Positions 5,209 through 6,144 of a stretch of DNA of 6,144 bases are shown in pieces. How positions within the stretch are numbered: the first letter of the stretch is position 1; each line of letters starts with the position of its first letter. Below the pieces are notes generated by a model. That model did no database searches and was not told the DNA's origin. It worked only from the letters and a program-made list of their open reading frames with translations. Location: assembly GCA_034437455.1 (NCBI GenBank), contig DAOTUB010000198.1:1-6144 (forward strand), given 5' to 3'. Both the position numbers and the translations under genes were made by a program. Source of the stretch: DAOTUB01 sp034437455 (lineage in GTDB: Bacteria > Chloroflexota > Anaerolineae > B4-G1).

Positions 5209-6144
5209 CTAGCGGAAAGCCATTGGGTACAACAGGCCGCCGTCGATCCATAGCTCGTTGGGTCCGCGCGGAATGTTGATGCCGTCCGGTCCCAGGTGTC
5301 GGTCATAGGCTTCTTTATAGTTGCCCACTTGCTTGATGACGTTGACCATAAAGTCGTTGCTGATGCCCAGCGAGGCGCCCATTTCGCCCTCGACGCCCAG
5401 GAGGCGCTTGACGGTCGGGTTGTCGCTGCCGAGCATTTGGTCCACGTTCTGGGAGTCGACGCCTTGCTCTTCCGCCTCCATCATTCCCCAGGCCACCCAG
5501 CGCACTACGTCGTTCCACTTGTTGTCGCCGTGAGCCGTCAGCGGCCCCAGGGGTTCCTTCGACATTGTCACGTCGAGAATGACGTGTTCGTTGGGATCGG
5601 CCATGGCGGAGCGGAGCGCGGCCAATTGCGATTTGTCAGACGTCTCTCCGTCGCAACGTCCCTCTTCGTAAGCCGTGTTCGTGTCCTGGGTGCTCTCAAA
5701 GAGCAGAGGGGTGAATTCGACGCCCCGCATGCGGAAGGCGTCGGCCAGGTTCATCTCCGTGGTGGTGCCCGTCGTGCAGCAGACTGTGGCTCCCTCCATA
5801 TCCTCCAAGGTCTTGAAACCACTGTCTGCCCGGACCATCATGCCCTGACCATCGTAGAACGTCACCACGCCCCAGTCCAGTTCGTTCGCCGTGTCGCGGG
5901 TGAGGGTCCAGGTCGTGTTGCGGATCAGGACGTCTATCTCGCCGGTCTGAAGGGCCGGCAGTCGTTCGGCTGCAGTCACCGGTCGGTACTCGACCTTGGT
6001 GGCGTCGCCAAAGACCGCGGCAGCGATCGCCTTGCAAAAGTCAACGTCGAACCCCTCGAACTCGCCTGCCGGGTTGATGTAACCAAAGCCGACCAACTCA
6101 GCGTTGACGCCGCAGATCACGTAACCTCGGTCCTTGATGAGCTG
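5209..6144 (-). CDS. aapJ: Polar amino-acid ABC transporter, solute-binding protein (AapJ/BztA type), partial
   Basis: This is the extracytoplasmic receptor that captures the amino acid and delivers it to the permeases. The visible 311 residues lack the start, the signal peptide and roughly the first few dozen residues, so whether it is secreted or lipid-anchored cannot be told. Numbering from the first visible residue (Q1), VICGVNAELVGFG (9-21) begins the first lobe. The family-3 binding-protein signature GFDVDFCKAIAAAV is at 31-44. DVLIRNTTWT (71-80) carries R75, expected to bind the substrate carboxylate, and GTTTEMNLAD (126-135) and ETSDKSQLA (167-175) follow. KEPLGP (196-201) and the long C-terminal helical part are typical of the AapJ/BztA group, whose members take polar amino acids such as Glu, Gln, Asp and Asn. 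Cysteines at 11, 37, 122 and 164 sit where relatives often have them; C123 is an extra neighbour. The stop is TAG; the gene lies upstream of the two permease genes, as in aap operons. Confidence 0.93.
   Translation of the reverse strand, partial: QLIKDRGYVICGVNAELVGFGYINPAGEFEGFDVDFCKAIAAAVFGDATKVEYRPVTAAERLPALQTGEIDVLIRNTTWTLTRDTANELDWGVVTFYDGQGMMVRADSGFKTLEDMEGATVCCTTGTTTEMNLADAFRMRGVEFTPLLFESTQDTNTAYEEGRCDGETSDKSQLAALRSAMADPNEHVILDVTMSKEPLGPLTAHGDNKWNDVVRWVAWGMMEAEEQGVDSQNVDQMLGSDNPTVKRLLGVEGEMGASLGISNDFMVNVIKQVGNYKEAYDRHLGPDGINIPRGPNELWIDGGLLYPMAFR

Overview
The window comes from a moderately GC-rich bacterium: three flanking 60-base stretches counted by hand gave about 55, 63 and 68% G+C. 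All seven supported genes lie on the minus strand, so transcription runs from high to low coordinates. A free-living bacterium that makes Gln-tRNA and/or Asn-tRNA by the indirect amidation route is implied by gatB. A paired DUF4258/DUF2283 module together with a stand-alone gatB would fit a Chloroflexota or similar environmental lineage, but that placement is an inference from gene content and style, not a proof.

From right to left, the first block (6144 to 2059) is a polar amino-acid ABC importer in the canonical AapJ-Q-M-P (BztA-B-C-D) order. It holds a solute-binding protein whose N-terminus lies outside the window, two different membrane permeases, and an ATPase. The two permeases are 2 nt apart and the second permease and the ATPase 39 nt apart. 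A 97-nt gap after the binding protein holds a strong stem-loop with no U-tract, the usual place for an element that lets the binding protein be made in excess of the membrane parts.

The second block (2050 to 1596) is a small two-gene cassette: a DUF4258 protein (85 aa) followed, with a 4-nt ATGA overlap, by a DUF2283 protein (66 aa). It is clearly lower in G+C (about 46% by hand count) than its surroundings. It has the architecture of a putative toxin-antitoxin-like pair and sits 8 nt after the ATPase and 17 nt before gatB.

The third block (1578 to 112) is a complete gatB, encoding the tRNA-binding and kinase subunit of the Asp/Glu-tRNA amidotransferase GatCAB. No gatA or gatC is adjacent. 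Positions 1 to 111 are a short non-coding tail with a weak hairpin at the very edge.

I see no convincing promoter or intrinsic terminator between any of the genes, so the whole window could be one transcript. No rRNA, tRNA, CRISPR array or insertion sequence was seen. The core genes are well-known families; the most unusual elements are the low-GC DUF4258/DUF2283 cassette and the intercistronic stem-loop.
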